Shown: in pieces, positions 63,337-64,000 of the stretch
Numbering within the stretch: the first letter of the stretch is position 1
Layout: each line of letters starts with the position of its first letter
NCBI GenBank assembly: GCA_048267965.1
Contig: JBLWWK010000006.1
Location: 62,001-126,000, forward strand
Origin: GCA-2705995 sp048267965
GTDB lineage: Bacteria > Bacteroidota > Bacteroidia > Flavobacteriales_G > Salibacteraceae
Length of the DNA: 64,000 nucleotides
Reading direction: 5' to 3'
Notes under the pieces: generated by a model
Told to the model about the DNA's origin: nothing
The model's database searches: none
What the model saw: only the letters and a program-made list of their open reading frames with translations
Program-made: the position numbers and the translations under genes

Positions 63337-64000
63337 AATCGTTTTCCTTCTCGAAAAGGTGTTTCATTGCGGTTGATAAAACCATGCAACGCAGTGGATG
63401 CAAAGATGATGATGGCTCCTACCATGGCCGACATAAAAACCATTTCTGATTGATCTACGTTTTTGATGGCAATTCCGAAAAGTGCCCAAACGCCTACTAA
63501 ATTCAGTACTCGAGTATTTCTAGTAACGAGCAAGAAAAGATAAACGAGTACAGCTACGGCAAGCATAATAACGGTCCACGTTTGCGGAGCTAATGCGCCT
63601 CCCGTGAAACCAACAGAGGTCAAAAAGGCCGAACTATTGGCAATAAAGGCCGCAATAATCCACCCTAAATACAAACTAAACGGCCACTGAATAGCTAAAA
63701 AGCTCATTAGCGGAGAATCTTTTAAACACATCTGCTCTTTGATTAAAATGCTGATTAAAGTCAGCAGCATAGCCAACATAATCAAGAGCGCCATTCCTGG
63801 CCTACTATTGAGCCAAACAACAATCCAAATGGCGTTTAATCCATTTAAAAAGGTGAATTGCTTTAATAATCGGTCAGAAACTAAAGTCTCTCGCTTTCTT
63901 AACGCTATAAATATTGAATAGCCTACAAACACCATTAGCGAAAGGTAAATTACTCCCCAAATAGAAAACGTATAGCCAGCAGGCGTAAAAAAGTTTTCGT
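63333..64000 (-). CDS. TspO/MBR-like tryptophan-rich sensory protein, 5' end cut
   Basis: The frame runs past the right edge of the window; upstream of the first ATG (63935) it continues as E-N-F-F-T-P-A-G-Y-T-F-S-I-W-G-V-I-Y, the hallmark N-terminal helix of this family, so the real start is outside. About 222 residues are visible with seven or more hydrophobic segments. TspO-like proteins bind porphyrins or sterols; this longer bacterial version has no settled role. Confidence 0.75.
   Translation of the reverse strand, partial: ENFFTPAGYTFSIWGVIYLSLMVFVGYSIFIALRKRETLVSDRLLKQFTFLNGLNAIWIVVWLNSRPGMALLIMLAMLLTLISILIKEQMCLKDSPLMSFLAIQWPFSLYLGWIIAAFIANSSAFLTSVGFTGGALAPQTWTVIMLAVAVLVYLFLLVTRNTRVLNLVGVWALFGIAIKNVDQSEMVFMSAMVGAIIIFASTALHGFINRNETPFREGKRF

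Overview
The window is about 64 kb of moderately AT-rich bacterial DNA from the phylum Bacteroidota, most likely the Flavobacteriia/Flavobacteriales. Three things point there: promoters of the TTTG-N18-TAnnTTTG type instead of sigma70 boxes, a complete Bat (MoxR-DUF58-BatA/B/C/D/E) operon in the usual Bacteroidota order, and families typical of that phylum (PAS histidine kinases with an N-F-R-S box, TolB-TPR-AraC regulators, WG repeats, secreted beta-barrel-like proteins). No rRNA, tRNA, CRISPR array or transposase was found.

Layout. 0-9.3 kb is a housekeeping block: hslR-like S4 protein, fmt, an HU-type protein, a glycosyltransferase, pdxH, miaE, yqgE, a class IV aminotransferase, a HAD phosphatase, a rhomboid protease and three small conserved proteins. 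9.5-17.7 kb is the Bat operon, with translationally coupled genes (overlaps of 1-8 nt). 17.8-39.6 kb carries ilvE, clpB with a likely small RNA behind it, three signalling units (a giant PAS kinase with its response regulator, an ECF sigma/anti-sigma pair, and a TPR kinase followed by a TolB-TPR-AraC regulator), an RlmI-type methyltransferase and gpmI. 39.6-52.4 kb is a plastic accessory region. It holds three copies of a ~206-bp multi-hairpin repeat, a decayed hydrolase, and a one-direction series of small unrelated genes (WG-repeat protein, trypsin-like protease, lipoprotein, L,D-transpeptidase, GNAT, DHFR-like reductase, Imm7-like immunity protein, beta-lactamase-like hydrolase). Many of the gaps between these genes carry a related AACAATGG-type repeat, so the stretch looks like a gene-cassette array. 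52.6-64 kb returns to core genes: an oxidoreductase, a 1,422-residue protein with 19 TPR-like repeats, a 2OG-Fe(II) oxygenase, a polyamine cluster (arginine decarboxylase, agmatinase, deoxyhypusine-synthase-like enzyme), a YeiH transporter and a TspO-like protein cut by the window end.

The most striking signal that genes do not explain is a short iterated motif, CGGTAGGAACCG (core GGTAGGAACC). By eye the 12-mer occurs perfectly 8 times and the 10-mer core 16 times, where well under one copy of either is expected. It lies on both strands, in several reading frames and in intergenic DNA, but is missing from the coding sequences of the accessory region. Counts and alignments were made by eye and could be off by a few. 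Gene functions rest on family resemblance read from the sequence, not on database searches.
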